From Nocardiopsis sp. FIRDI 009 (GTDB taxonomy: Bacteria > Actinomycetota > Actinomycetes > Streptosporangiales > Streptosporangiaceae): a stretch of 64,000 nucleotides of DNA. Numbering within the stretch: the first letter of the stretch is position 1; every line of letters starts with the position of its first letter. Location of the stretch: assembly GCF_003386285.1 (NCBI RefSeq), contig NZ_QPNC01000009.1, positions 62,001-126,000 of the forward strand. The letters are read 5' to 3'. This document shows, one piece after another, positions 16,392-25,132 of this stretch. Made by a program: the position numbers and the translations under genes. The notes beneath the pieces are model-generated. The model had not been told where the DNA came from and searched no databases. It worked only from the letters and a program-made list of their open reading frames with translations.

Positions 16392-17626
16392 TTGTCTTCC
16401 CGACCTCTCACACCCCCTCGCCCGACCACGGGCGGACGGCTCCCATCCAGGGGCGGAGCACCGCCCCCCCCCGCGGGCGGAGCCGCCGTGGCGTTGCTCG
16501 TCCTCACCGCCCTGATCGTGCTGACGCAGCTGTACACCGCGATCCCGCTCTTCGCCCCGGTGGGTGAGGAGTTCGGCGGTGACGTCACGTTCGCCCTCGC
16601 GACCTGCTTCAGCCTCTGCTACGCGGTGGGCTTCTTGGTCTGGGGGCCCGTCTCCGACCAGGTCGGACGGAGGAGGCTCATGGTTCCCGGGCTCCTCGCG
16701 CTGTCCCTGGCCACCCTCGCCTGCGCCTTCGCGACGTCGGTCGGGTGGCTGGCCGCCCTCCGGGGGCTCCAGGGGTTGGCGGCGGCCAGCTTCACACCGG
16801 TGGCCCTGGCCTACCTGGCCGAGGCCACACCCCCCGAGCGGCGGAACTCCGCGATCGGGACGATGTCCATCGCCTTCCTCGTGGCGGGCATCTTCGGCCA
16901 GGTGCTGGCCTCGTACGTGTCGCTCTGGTTCGGCTGGCCCTGGATGTTCGTGGTCTGCGCGACGGTTCTGGCCGGTTCGTGCCTGACGGCCGCCCTCACC
17001 CTCTCCGAGGCCCCCGCGGAGGTGTCTCGGGCCACCTCGGACACCGCTTCGCGGCTCTGGGCCGAGTCGCCGTGAAGCCGTCCGTCCTGGCGCTGTGCTG
17101 CTCCCACGTCACCCTTCTACTGACCTTCGTGGGCATGTACACCGCCCTCGGCCCCCACGTGGACGAGCTCGGACTCGACCCCTCGGACGTCATCCTGATC
17201 CGCCTGGTCGGACTGCCCGGGATGTTCGCCGCGTTGACCGTGGGCCCGCTGGCGCGGCGCTGGGGTCTGAACGCCGTCGCCCGAACCGGGTTCCTGGCCG
17301 CGGCCCTCGGCCTGGCGGGGGAGGCGGTCCTGGCCCAGTCCCTCGTCGGGGTCTGCGCGGCGAGCCTGGTCTTCGTCGTCGGCATCGCCGTGGCCGTTCC
17401 GGCGATGATCACGCTCTTCGGCGAGGCGGCGGCGCCGGACCGGGCCGGAGGCATGGCCCTCAACGGTTTCGTCCTCTTCGCCGGGGCGAGCGTCGGCCCC
17501 CTGGCCGCCTCGCTCACGAGCGACTTCGCGCTCCTCCTGGCCGGGTTCGCCACCCTGCTCGGCGTGTCCGCGCTTCTCCTCCTGGCGTCGGACCGCCTCG
17601 CCGCGAAGGAGGGGGACGCCGGGTGA
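16392..17626 (+). pseudogene. MFS transporter gene with a frameshift (two half frames)
   Basis: The first half (16392-17075) encodes six transmembrane helices with the MFS loop GPVSDQVGRRRLMVPG and ends at a TGA. The second half continues in another frame to 17626 with helices 7-12 (SVLALCCSHVTLLLTFVGMYTALGPHVDELGLDPSDVILIRLVG onward). The frame changes between about 17040 and 17072, equal to one missing base. A GTG at 17072 overlaps the TGA, so coupled translation of two halves is possible but unusual for MFS proteins. The start TTG 16392 is chosen because AAGAGG lies 6 nt before it; ATG 16344 would place the operator inside the coding region. The family fits drug or sugar exporters of the Bcr/YdhP kind, controlled by the divergent TetR. 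Confidence 0.75.
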
Positions 17627-17640
17627 GGCGGGACGGTCGT

Positions 17641-17826
17641 CGGTCGGCCCGAGGCGTGGACGACGAACGACACCGCGATGTACTGGCAGACGAAGGCCGC
17701 GATGGTCAGCGAGTGGAAGATCTCGTGGAAGCCGAACCAGCGTGGCGCCGGATCGGGCCACGTGAGGCCGTAGACCACCGCGCCGACGCTGTAGAGCACA
17801 CCGCCCACGAGGATGAGGATCCACGC
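17641..17826 (-). pseudogene. Remnant of hemolysin III gene 3' end (left direct repeat)
   Basis: Bases 17659-17826 align without gaps to 24965-25132 in the intact hemolysin III gene, with nine differences by eye in 168 bp. They encode GGVLYSVGAVVYGLTWPDPAPRWFGFHEIFHSLTIAAFVCQYIAVSFVV on the minus strand. Bases 17641-17661 match 24887-24907, which lies beyond the stop codon of the intact gene, so relative to that copy about 60 bp including the stop were lost. The remainder of the gene is absent. The fragment lies right after the MFS stop. Confidence 0.85.
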
Positions 17827-17902
17827 TGGAGTGACTCCGTGGGTCTATCCGGTGACCGTGCGGCCCCTTTCGCTCACAATCCCGACATCGGGAACACAAC
17901 GG

Positions 17903-20854
17903 TCAGGCGACCGCACAGGCTTCCAGGCCCGCATTTGCCTGTGCGTACTCAGCGGTATGTGCCTCGGCGCCGGGGGCGGCGAGCGCGGCCTGGAACTGTT
18001 TGCGCGCCTCGCTCAGGCGGCCCGCCATGGAGTAGGTCTGGCCCAATCGGCAGCGGATGTGCATCTCCAGCCGGTCGTAGTGCGGTTCCGTGATCGGGTT
18101 GAGCAGCCCGTGCTGGGAGAGCGCCTCGTGGTGCCGGTCGATGGCGCTACCCAAATCTCCGGCTCTCTCTTCCACGGTGCCCAGCCGGGTCAGCGCGAGC
18201 GCGTGCAGCACCGCGCTTCCGCCCTGCGCGGCCAGGTCGGAGGCGCGGTGGAGTAGATCTCTCGCCTCATGGTGGTTGTCGAGACCGATGTGGACGTGCG
18301 CGATGCAGGACAGGGCACGGCTGAGCGTATGGGGTCGGCCGTTGGTCTCGGCGTGGGCGTAGGCGCGCCTGAAGCAGTCCAGTGCCATGTCGTTGTTCCT
18401 CTGGAGGTGGTTGGCCATACCGAGAAGGTCGAGCGCCATCGCGGCGAGCCAACTGTCACCTAGTTGCTCGGACGAGTCGACCGCCGCGGTGAGTTGGACG
18501 ACCGCTTCCTCGCTCCGGCCCGAGTTCAGGTTGGCGGCTCCCAGCCCGGTCAGGGCGCGGGTCTCTTCTCGCTGGTCTGCGATATCACGGCTGATCCGCA
18601 AGGCCTCGGTGAACCAGACGTGTCCCTCGGTGAAGCGCTCCTGATAGAAGTCGACCATGCCCATGCCGTTCCGCAGGGCGGGGGCCATCCGCTGGTCGGT
18701 GGCCTTGCCCACGCAGGAGAGTGCGGCCTCGAGGGCGGCCCGGCACTCGTGATAGCGACCGCGGCGCAGAAAGTAGTCGCAGAGTGCTTCGGCTATCCAG
18801 CACGCGTGGTCCGCCTCGCCCAGCGCCGCGGCCTGGGCGACGACATCGGGCAGCTCACCGCTGGCCGCGTCCAGCCAGCTCTCCGCCTTCTTCCAGTCCG
18901 TGAAAGGCGCACCGTCGGGCTGCGGTCCGGTGGGGAATCCGCAGGGCCCCCAGTCACTGGCGATGCGGCCCGCGTCCAGGTAGAGGCGGAGTACGGCGGT
19001 GTGTGCCGCAGCGGCCTCCGCGGGTGCGGCCTGAGCGAGCCGCCGCGCGTGCAACCGGACCAGATCATGTAGGCGATAGCGACCCGCGCGAGTCTGCTGC
19101 AGCAGACTCGTGTCCACCAGGCTCTCCAACACCCCCTCCGCGTCGGCGGGAGAACAACCGATCATGGCCGCCGCTGCCAGACGGTCGACCTCGACTGTCG
19201 GGGCAAGGCCCAGGGCACGAAATCCGCGGCGCAGCCGCTGCGGGAGCTGGTCGTAGGAGAGCGTGAAGGCCGTCCCCACGCTGCGGTCTCCGGCACTGAG
19301 CTCACTGAGCCGACCTTTGTCACCGGTCATTCGCTCCACCAGGTACGCCAATGTCCACGCGGGGCGGGTCTGCAAACGCACTCCTGCGATCTGTAGCGCA
19401 AGCGGAAGGCCGTCGCACAGTCGGGCCAGTTCCCGTATCGCCTCCGGCTCCTTGTCCGCGCGTTCCTTTCCGGCCAGGTGCCGGAGCAGGGACACCGCGT
19501 CGACGGTCTCCAGGGGCTCCAGGGTGACCCTGCGGTCGGCGTCGAGTTCGACTAGCCGCTGCCGACTGGTGACCAGCACTCTGCTGCCTGGTCCGGCCGG
19601 AAGGAGCGGTGCGACGTGCTGCGTGTTCACGGCGTCATCGAGTACCAGCAGGAGCCGCAGCGAACTCGTCGCGGCACGCCAGGCCGCGGTGAGCTCGTCG
19701 AGGTCGTTCGGCACCTCACTGCCGGGCACACCGAAGGACCGCAGTAATCGCCGCAGGACTCGTTGTGGCGTCAGGCTCTGTCGGTCTGAGCTGTGAGCCC
19801 GCAGGTCGACGTAGAGGCAACCGTCCGGGTGGTCGGTGCGCAGGTGCTGGGCGGCGTGGACGGCGAGCGTGGTCTTGCCGACACCCGCGATGCCGTCCAC
19901 CGTCGCGATCGACACAGCGTCTGACGGGGACGGCGCGGTCAGCAGGCCCATTTCGTGAGCGCGTCCGGTGAGCCGACCGACGACGCCCGGCAGGTCGTTC
20001 ACCACGTGCCGAGGCCGGGCGGACGGCTGGGCCGGGCGTACCGCCGCAGAGCCGACGAGGTATGCGTCGTCACGACGAAGTACCGCTTCATGGACGCGGC
20101 GGAGTTCCTCACCGGGGTCGACGCCCAGCTCGTCGCGGAGGCGCGTACGCATGGCCTCGTACGCCTTCAGCGCCTCGCCCTGCCGTTCGACTCCGTACAG
20201 GGCGCGCATGCGCAGCGCCATCAGAGACTCGTTGAGGGGATCGGACGTGACGAGCGCGGTCAGGTCGTCAAGCGCGTCACCGGAACGCCCGAGCAGGACC
20301 AGGCATTCCAGCATCTCGGCCCGGAGCGCGCGCCAGCGCTCCGAGAGCCGCTGCCGCTCGCTCCAGGCGAAAGGGCCCGGAAGCCCGGCCAGGGGCTCAC
20401 CCCGGAACAGGCTGAGGGCAGCGGTGAACTTGTCCACGGCGGTGGTCAGGTCGCCCGCGGTCCTTGCCAGACGTGCCGATCTGGCGTGTCCGTCCAACTC
20501 GTCTGCATCGAGTTGGACGTCGTCGATGACGAAGCGGTACCCGCCGCCGCTGCTGCGGATCACCGACCTCGCACGCCCTGTCCCCTCCGGGTCGAGTGCC
20601 TTGCGCAGCGAGTAGACGTAGCTCGGCAGAACGCGGCGACCGGACTTCGGCGGATACGTGCCCCACACCCCGTCGAGTAGTTGCTCATGGCTGACCGGTG
20701 TGCCCCGGGACAGCACCATGGCCGTCAGTACGGCCTGTCGCCGTGCGGGCCCGACATCCAGGGGCGTTGCGCCACGCCATGCCGAGACCGGCCCGAGCAC
20801 CTCGACGCGCAGCCGTTGAGGGACCTTCGGCCACCGCGACGCCTCCATTCCCAT
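17903..20854 (-). CDS. AfsR/SARP-family STAND regulator (OmpR-type HTH, BTAD, NB-ARC, TPR)
   Basis: 983 residues. Order: winged helix of the SARP type (LRVEVLGPVSAWRGATPLDVGPARRQAVLTAMVLSRG...YVYSLRKALDPEG, about 15-105), BTAD (DADELDGHARSARLARTAGDLTTAVDKFTAALSLFRGEPLAGLPG onward, to about 260), a P-loop NB-ARC with GIAGVGKTTLAVHAA, LLLVLDDAV, SRVLVTSRQR and GLPLALQIAG (about 300-560), then TPR-like helices (ALTGLGAANLNSGRSEEAVVQLTAAVDS and following). This is the AfsR architecture: an ATP-driven regulator that in Streptomyces binds promoters after phosphorylation by AfsK-type kinases. It is divergent from a VWA-phosphatase-kinase operon, a natural source of such phosphorylation. Start ATG 20854; ATG 20848 is an alternative. 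Confidence 0.93.
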   Translation of the reverse strand: MGMEASRWPKVPQRLRVEVLGPVSAWRGATPLDVGPARRQAVLTAMVLSRGTPVSHEQLLDGVWGTYPPKSGRRVLPSYVYSLRKALDPEGTGRARSVIRSSGGGYRFVIDDVQLDADELDGHARSARLARTAGDLTTAVDKFTAALSLFRGEPLAGLPGPFAWSERQRLSERWRALRAEMLECLVLLGRSGDALDDLTALVTSDPLNESLMALRMRALYGVERQGEALKAYEAMRTRLRDELGVDPGEELRRVHEAVLRRDDAYLVGSAAVRPAQPSARPRHVVNDLPGVVGRLTGRAHEMGLLTAPSPSDAVSIATVDGIAGVGKTTLAVHAAQHLRTDHPDGCLYVDLRAHSSDRQSLTPQRVLRRLLRSFGVPGSEVPNDLDELTAAWRAATSSLRLLLVLDDAVNTQHVAPLLPAGPGSRVLVTSRQRLVELDADRRVTLEPLETVDAVSLLRHLAGKERADKEPEAIRELARLCDGLPLALQIAGVRLQTRPAWTLAYLVERMTGDKGRLSELSAGDRSVGTAFTLSYDQLPQRLRRGFRALGLAPTVEVDRLAAAAMIGCSPADAEGVLESLVDTSLLQQTRAGRYRLHDLVRLHARRLAQAAPAEAAAAHTAVLRLYLDAGRIASDWGPCGFPTGPQPDGAPFTDWKKAESWLDAASGELPDVVAQAAALGEADHACWIAEALCDYFLRRGRYHECRAALEAALSCVGKATDQRMAPALRNGMGMVDFYQERFTEGHVWFTEALRISRDIADQREETRALTGLGAANLNSGRSEEAVVQLTAAVDSSEQLGDSWLAAMALDLLGMANHLQRNNDMALDCFRRAYAHAETNGRPHTLSRALSCIAHVHIGLDNHHEARDLLHRASDLAAQGGSAVLHALALTRLGTVEERAGDLGSAIDRHHEALSQHGLLNPITEPHYDRLEMHIRCRLGQTYSMAGRLSEARKQFQAALAAPGAEAHTAEYAQANAGLEACAVA

Positions 20855-21029
20855 CCGCTCTCACCCCGCACATCATCGATATTTCATCTGTATTGCAGCG
20901 TCTGGGTCCATGGTTGGCAAGACCCCAGGACTGGAGAACGGGGCTGGAACCGAGTGTGAGCGACTCCTGAGCTCGCAGCCGTGCACCAGTCCGACGGACG
21001 TGCGACACGGAAACGGGGAACGACTCCGC
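20855..21029. promoter_or_regulatory. divergent promoter region between STAND regulator and VWA operon
   Basis: 175 bp with an A+T-richer centre near 20872-20900 (ATCATCGATATTTCATCTGTATTG), cut here for length into two parts: ATCATCGATATT and TCATCTGTATTG. No clear palindrome was found. The VWA gene has GGGGA about 10 nt before its ATG. Confidence 0.4.
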
Positions 21030-21710
21030 ATGGCGGAAACAAAGGGCATACTTCTGCCAACCTATGTACTGGCCGACGAGTCGGGCTCAATGAACCCGTA
21101 CAAGGAGGACCTGGCCAATGGTCTGACCTCCCTCTGCGAGGGGCTGCGGGCCGAGCCGATGGTCGCAGCCAAACTGCGGCTGGCGGTGCTGGGTTTCGCG
21201 GACGATGTGGAGGTGCGTCTCGCAGTGGCCGACATGCGCCACGAGAGCAGCCTGCCAAAGGTAGAAATCAGAGGCATAACCAACTACAGGGCGGTTTTCG
21301 ATGATCTGCTGGGCCGGATTCCGTCCGACGTCCAGTGGCTGCGGGGCGAGGGCTACAAGGTGCATCGGCCGGTGGTGTTCTTCCTCAGCGACGGGCAGCC
21401 GACCGATGGGGAAGTGTGGCGGCAGTCGCACGCCCGGCTCACCGACCGGGCGCAGACGCCGACCGCACCCAACATCGTGGCCTGTGGGATCGGGGATGCC
21501 GAGGCCCGCACCATGGTGGAGGTGGCGACGCGGCCGGAGTTCGCTTTCGTTGCCACGCCCGGGACTGATATCGGGCGGGCTGTATCCGAGTTCTTCCATG
21601 CGCTGACCGCGAGTCTGGTCGCCACCGGCCAGGCACTGAACTCGGACAGTACGCAACTGGTGGTGAACCGCCCGGAGCAGTTCACTATGGCGATCGACGA
21701 GGTCGGATAG
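21030..21710 (+). CDS. TerY/YegL-type von Willebrand factor A protein
   Basis: 226 residues, ATG 21030 behind GGGGAACGA; the 40 codons that read through upstream are not protein-like. The MIDAS metal site is intact: Asp16-x-Ser18-x-Ser20 in VLADESGSM, a Thr in GITNYRAVFDDLL and Asp in VVFFLSDGQPTD. No signal peptide, so it is cytoplasmic. The close fit is TerY/YegL, the VWA member of the three-gene TerY-P phosphorelay module described by comparative genomics of tellurite/stress loci. Its stop overlaps the GTG of the phosphatase gene (TAGTG). The VWA protein likely scaffolds kinase or phosphatase contacts in a metal-dependent way, which is inference from the family. Confidence 0.9.
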   Translation: MAETKGILLPTYVLADESGSMNPYKEDLANGLTSLCEGLRAEPMVAAKLRLAVLGFADDVEVRLAVADMRHESSLPKVEIRGITNYRAVFDDLLGRIPSDVQWLRGEGYKVHRPVVFFLSDGQPTDGEVWRQSHARLTDRAQTPTAPNIVACGIGDAEARTMVEVATRPEFAFVATPGTDIGRAVSEFFHALTASLVATGQALNSDSTQLVVNRPEQFTMAIDEVG

Positions 21711-22654
21711 TGGGTAGGGCCATCAGCCACAGCCAGGCCCAAGTTCCGGCCCCGCCCGTCGCATCGCCGACCATGTCGTGGCAGCGGCTCACGGTGGGAG
21801 AGCCGGGTCCTGAGTTCGAGGCCCGGCCACCGGGCCAGGACGCCTTCGAGTTCCCCGACACCGAGTGCGACGGCTGGTCGACGCCGTCCCTCTGCCTGCG
21901 TTTCGCCTCGGTGCGAGGCGCCAAGCATCGCTACTACCGGCGGCCCCGCCAGGACGCGGCGCGGGCTGCCGTCCACGAGGCGACCGACAGTATCGTGTTC
22001 GCCGTCGCCGACGGCGTGTCCAGCGCCTCGAACTCGGAGCTCGGTGCCGTCGAGGCCTGCCGGTCCGCGGTGGAGCGGATGCTCTACCTGCTGTCGTCCG
22101 GAGAAAGGGAGTTGGACTTCCGGGACGTAGTGCTGCACGCCGCCGAGCGGCTGCGGCAGCTGGCCACGGAGCGCCTGGGTGGAAAGGATCCCGAGACGGG
22201 TGAGGTGGCGGGCCTCTACGCGACGACACTGGTGGCCGGCGTGGTGCACGCCGACCCGGCGGGGCCCACGGTCGAGCTGTGCCGCATCGCGGATTCGGTG
22301 GCCTGGGTGCTGGACCGGTCTAGTTGCCGTTACCAGCCACTGTTCACCTCCAAGACCGGATCCGACACCCTGCTGGTGTCGAACGAGATCACTCCGCTCC
22401 CTCACGTGCCCGATGTGCTGGAATACAGCAGTGTGCAGCTGGAACCCGAACACGCCCTGCTGGTCGGCACCGACGGTTTCGCGGATCCGCTCGGTGACGG
22501 GGACGGCCGGGTCGGCGACCTCTTCGCCCACCACCTGGGCACACCGACGTCTCCGGCGTGGCTCGCGCACCTCCTCGACTTCTCGCGGGAGACTTTCGAC
22601 GACGACCGCACGCTGCTGGTGATCTGGCCGCACACCGGAGAAGCGGCGGAGTGA
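21710..22654 (+). CDS. PP2C-type protein phosphatase of the TerY-P triad
   Basis: 314 residues from a GTG overlapping the VWA stop. The PP2C core shows FAVADGVSSASNSELGAVEACRSAVERML, with the metal-binding Asp101-Gly102, ATTLVAGVVHADPAGPTVELCRIADSVAWVL (central sheet) and LLVGTDGFADPLGDGDG followed by DDDRTLLVIW, the last two carrying the further metal-binding aspartates. The N-terminal 60 residues are a less conserved extension, as in YegK. It would remove phosphate from Ser/Thr on targets of the following kinase, or from the kinase itself. Its stop overlaps the kinase start (GTGA), indicating one transcript for the triad. Confidence 0.9.
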   Translation: MGRAISHSQAQVPAPPVASPTMSWQRLTVGEPGPEFEARPPGQDAFEFPDTECDGWSTPSLCLRFASVRGAKHRYYRRPRQDAARAAVHEATDSIVFAVADGVSSASNSELGAVEACRSAVERMLYLLSSGERELDFRDVVLHAAERLRQLATERLGGKDPETGEVAGLYATTLVAGVVHADPAGPTVELCRIADSVAWVLDRSSCRYQPLFTSKTGSDTLLVSNEITPLPHVPDVLEYSSVQLEPEHALLVGTDGFADPLGDGDGRVGDLFAHHLGTPTSPAWLAHLLDFSRETFDDDRTLLVIWPHTGEAAE

Positions 22655-24570
22655 GCTCCACATCCGCACCGGTTGTCGAACACGGCATGCTCACCCTGGG
22701 ACGCCAACTCGGACAAGGCGGCCAGGGCACGGTGCACCAGGTCACGAACAAGAAGATCAACAAGGCGGTGGGCGGCGGCTGGGGCGTCGCTTACAAGGAG
22801 TACTCTCCTGCCGTACTGCCCGAGCTGGATGCCGCCGCGCTGGCCGCGCAGGTGGATCTGCCCCGCACGCTGAGTGCCGAAGAAGGACGGTGGCTGTGCG
22901 ACAAGACGGCCTGGCCAGCGGCCGTGGTCCAGCGCAACGGTCGCACCTGCGGGCTGCTCATGCGGCTCGTCCCCGACCAGTTCCAGTTCACCTTCAGGAG
23001 CCTTGCCGGTACCTCTGGGGGCACCCGACGACTGGCCAACCTGGAGTATCTGCTCAACACTGACACCTACGTGGCCGGGATCGGCCTCAACATCAGCGAG
23101 CGCGACCGGGTCATGCTCTTGGCCGACCTGGCCGCCACCCTCAAACGGCTCCACCGCATCGGCATCACCGTCGGTGACCTCTCCCCCAAAAACCTGCTGT
23201 TCACTACCGATCCGGAGCCTGAGTGCTTCCTCATCGACTGCGACGCTATGCGCCTCCAGGGCATCACCACGCTGCCTCAGGCCGAGACACCTGACTGGCA
23301 GATCCCCGCAGGCGAGGAGAAAGCGACCCGCTCCAGCGACGTCTACAAGTTCGCCCTGCTCGCCATCCGGCTCTTCGCCCATGACCAGACTGCCACCGAC
23401 TCTGCCACGCTGACCACGCTCAGCCCGAAGCTGGCCGACCTGGCCCGAGCCAGTCTCAGCCAGGATCCTGCTCGGCGGCCGACACCGACGGCATGGGCCG
23501 AGCAGCTCACCGCCATCGTGCCGGTGGCATCCGCCGCACCCGCGGCTACCCAACGGCGCAGAGGGGGGTCTCCGGTCGCGTCGTCGGCGTCCAACTCCTC
23601 GGTGACGCCGCCACCGGGAAACGCGGCCCCGGGAGGGGGCCAGCCCCGGCAGATGTCCGGAGGCCAGATCGCCGCACTGATCGCCGGCCTCATCGCCGTG
23701 GTACTCGTTCTCGGGAACGTCTCCTCAGGCAGCGACAGTTCGTCCACCGCGGACGCCTACACACCGTCACAGACGGAAGCCTTCGACGCGGACATGCGGA
23801 CCTACGAACCGTACGAACCACCCGGCGGCGACTCCGACGCATCGGGGGTGACGGCGGGCGAGGAGGAGACGGAGACACCGTCGGCCACGCCCGACCCGGT
23901 AGGGGACGCGGAGATCGGTTCCTGCTTCTATGACGTGGGGACGCGTACCGAAGTGGACCTGGTTGCGACGGATTGCACGACCGGCGCCTTCGAGGTGGTG
24001 GACATCCGCTACGGCACTACTGACCTGGGGAGATGTGCTGACGTCACCGACAGCGACCGGAGCGTCTCTTCGTTCCGTCACGATCTGGTGCTGTGCCTGA
24101 GCTATCTGAACCCCGGAGGAGACGCTTACCATGCCGAACAGGGTGACTGCGTCTACGGCCCGAACGGCCCCGGAATCTGGCGAACCGTGCCCTGTGAGAC
24201 GGGGAACTTCACGGTTCTCGCCGTCTACGGCGGAGACGACGCATCGAATTGCGACGGCTGGCCGCGCTACAACCTCTGGAAGCCGTTCCTTGGTCCCAAC
24301 AACGCTGATCTGGACCGTGTGTTGTGCCTGTCGATGAACTACCCGGACGACATGGGCTATGCGGAAGTCCGGCAGTGCCTCCTCAAGCGCGGCAGCGGCG
24401 ACACGGCGACGTTCACCAACACGGGCTCATGCAGCACCTCGAACGTCGTCGTTACCGGGCGCACCAGTGACTACGGGGCCACTGCCTTCTGCCGCGGCGA
24501 TGGGTGGTCGACCTGGCGATCCTCGGAGTATCCGGAACTCGCCTATACGGTCTGTTACCGTTGGCGGTGA
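22651..24570 (+). CDS. YegI-like membrane Ser/Thr kinase of the TerY-P triad
   Basis: 639 residues from GTG 22651. Residues 15-300 are a divergent kinase: LGRQLGQGGQGTVHQV, Lys in VAYKEYSP, GDLSPKN with Asp176 and Asn181 in place of HRDLKPEN, and IDCD with Asp196 in place of DFG. These substitutions are typical of the YegI/TerY-P kinase group and the catalytic acids are kept. A Pro/Ser/Gly linker leads to a transmembrane helix (about 338-358, IAALIAGLIAVVLVLGN). The outer part, about 280 residues, has Thr/Asp-rich spacer sequence and then a cysteine-rich domain (CFYDVGTRTEVDLVATDCTTGAFEVVD, repeated C spacing to the end) that may sense an external signal. Third gene of the operon; a hairpin follows. 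Confidence 0.88.
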   Translation: MSSTSAPVVEHGMLTLGRQLGQGGQGTVHQVTNKKINKAVGGGWGVAYKEYSPAVLPELDAAALAAQVDLPRTLSAEEGRWLCDKTAWPAAVVQRNGRTCGLLMRLVPDQFQFTFRSLAGTSGGTRRLANLEYLLNTDTYVAGIGLNISERDRVMLLADLAATLKRLHRIGITVGDLSPKNLLFTTDPEPECFLIDCDAMRLQGITTLPQAETPDWQIPAGEEKATRSSDVYKFALLAIRLFAHDQTATDSATLTTLSPKLADLARASLSQDPARRPTPTAWAEQLTAIVPVASAAPAATQRRRGGSPVASSASNSSVTPPPGNAAPGGGQPRQMSGGQIAALIAGLIAVVLVLGNVSSGSDSSSTADAYTPSQTEAFDADMRTYEPYEPPGGDSDASGVTAGEEETETPSATPDPVGDAEIGSCFYDVGTRTEVDLVATDCTTGAFEVVDIRYGTTDLGRCADVTDSDRSVSSFRHDLVLCLSYLNPGGDAYHAEQGDCVYGPNGPGIWRTVPCETGNFTVLAVYGGDDASNCDGWPRYNLWKPFLGPNNADLDRVLCLSMNYPDDMGYAEVRQCLLKRGSGDTATFTNTGSCSTSNVVVTGRTSDYGATAFCRGDGWSTWRSSEYPELAYTVCYRWR

Positions 24571-24949
24571 TGCTGCGGCTCCTGGGTTGCACGCGTGTTC
24601 CGAGTTCCAGGAACACATGCGGAGGGAGCTTCGGTGGGCGACCACTACTGGCAGACGAACCCCGACGGCGTGAACCTTCCGAGCTGGCTTGGAATGTGGA
24701 GGGACCGCGGTGTGCTCCGGCTCTGGCGCTCGCCGCTGGCCACCCTGTGCGTCTCCCGCTCGTGTTCGGGGCGCTGATCCGGGCGGTCCATCCAGGCAGG
24801 ATGCAACAGCTCGCGTCCGGATACGGGCTCTGGGACCTGACGCTGCTCGTGGTCGGCGCCAACGAGGAACTGACCATCCGGGGCGCCGGTCGGCCCGGGG
24901 CGTGGACGGCGCAGGCCGCACACCGTCGGGGCGCCATCCGTCGCGGGTT
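24571..24949. other. 379-bp region between triad and hemolysin III gene
   Basis: Holds the hairpin at 24595-24616 and, from 24635, plus-strand stretches that read like protein in two frames (VGDHYWQTNPDGVNLPSWLG and ALIRAVHPGRMQQLASGYG with LWDLTLLVVGANEELTIRG). They are joined by a frame change and no intact gene results, so this may be a broken small gene. Bases 24887-24907 are the outer part of the direct repeat also found at 17641-17661. Confidence 0.35.
24595..24616 (+). terminator. putative terminator after the triad
   Basis: 7-bp stem GTGTTCC / GGAACAC with an 8-nt loop, 24 nt after the kinase stop. Weak by stem length but well placed. Confidence 0.4.
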
Positions 24950-25132
24950 TCAGCCGGCCGTGTAGACGACGAACGACACCGCGATGTACTGGCAGACGAA
25001 GGCCGCGATGGTCAGCGAGTGGAAGATCTCGTGGAAGCCGAACCAGCGCGGCGCCGGGTCGGGCCGCTTGAGGGCGTAGACCACCGCGCCGACGCTGTAC
25101 AGCACCCCGCCGACCAGGATGAGGATCCACGC
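24887..25132. repeat. right copy of the hemolysin III direct repeat
   Basis: Bases 24965-25132 (3' end of the intact gene) match 17659-17826, and 24887-24907 match 17641-17661. Both copies have the same orientation and enclose about 7 kb holding the STAND regulator and the kinase-phosphatase-VWA operon. Confidence 0.8.
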
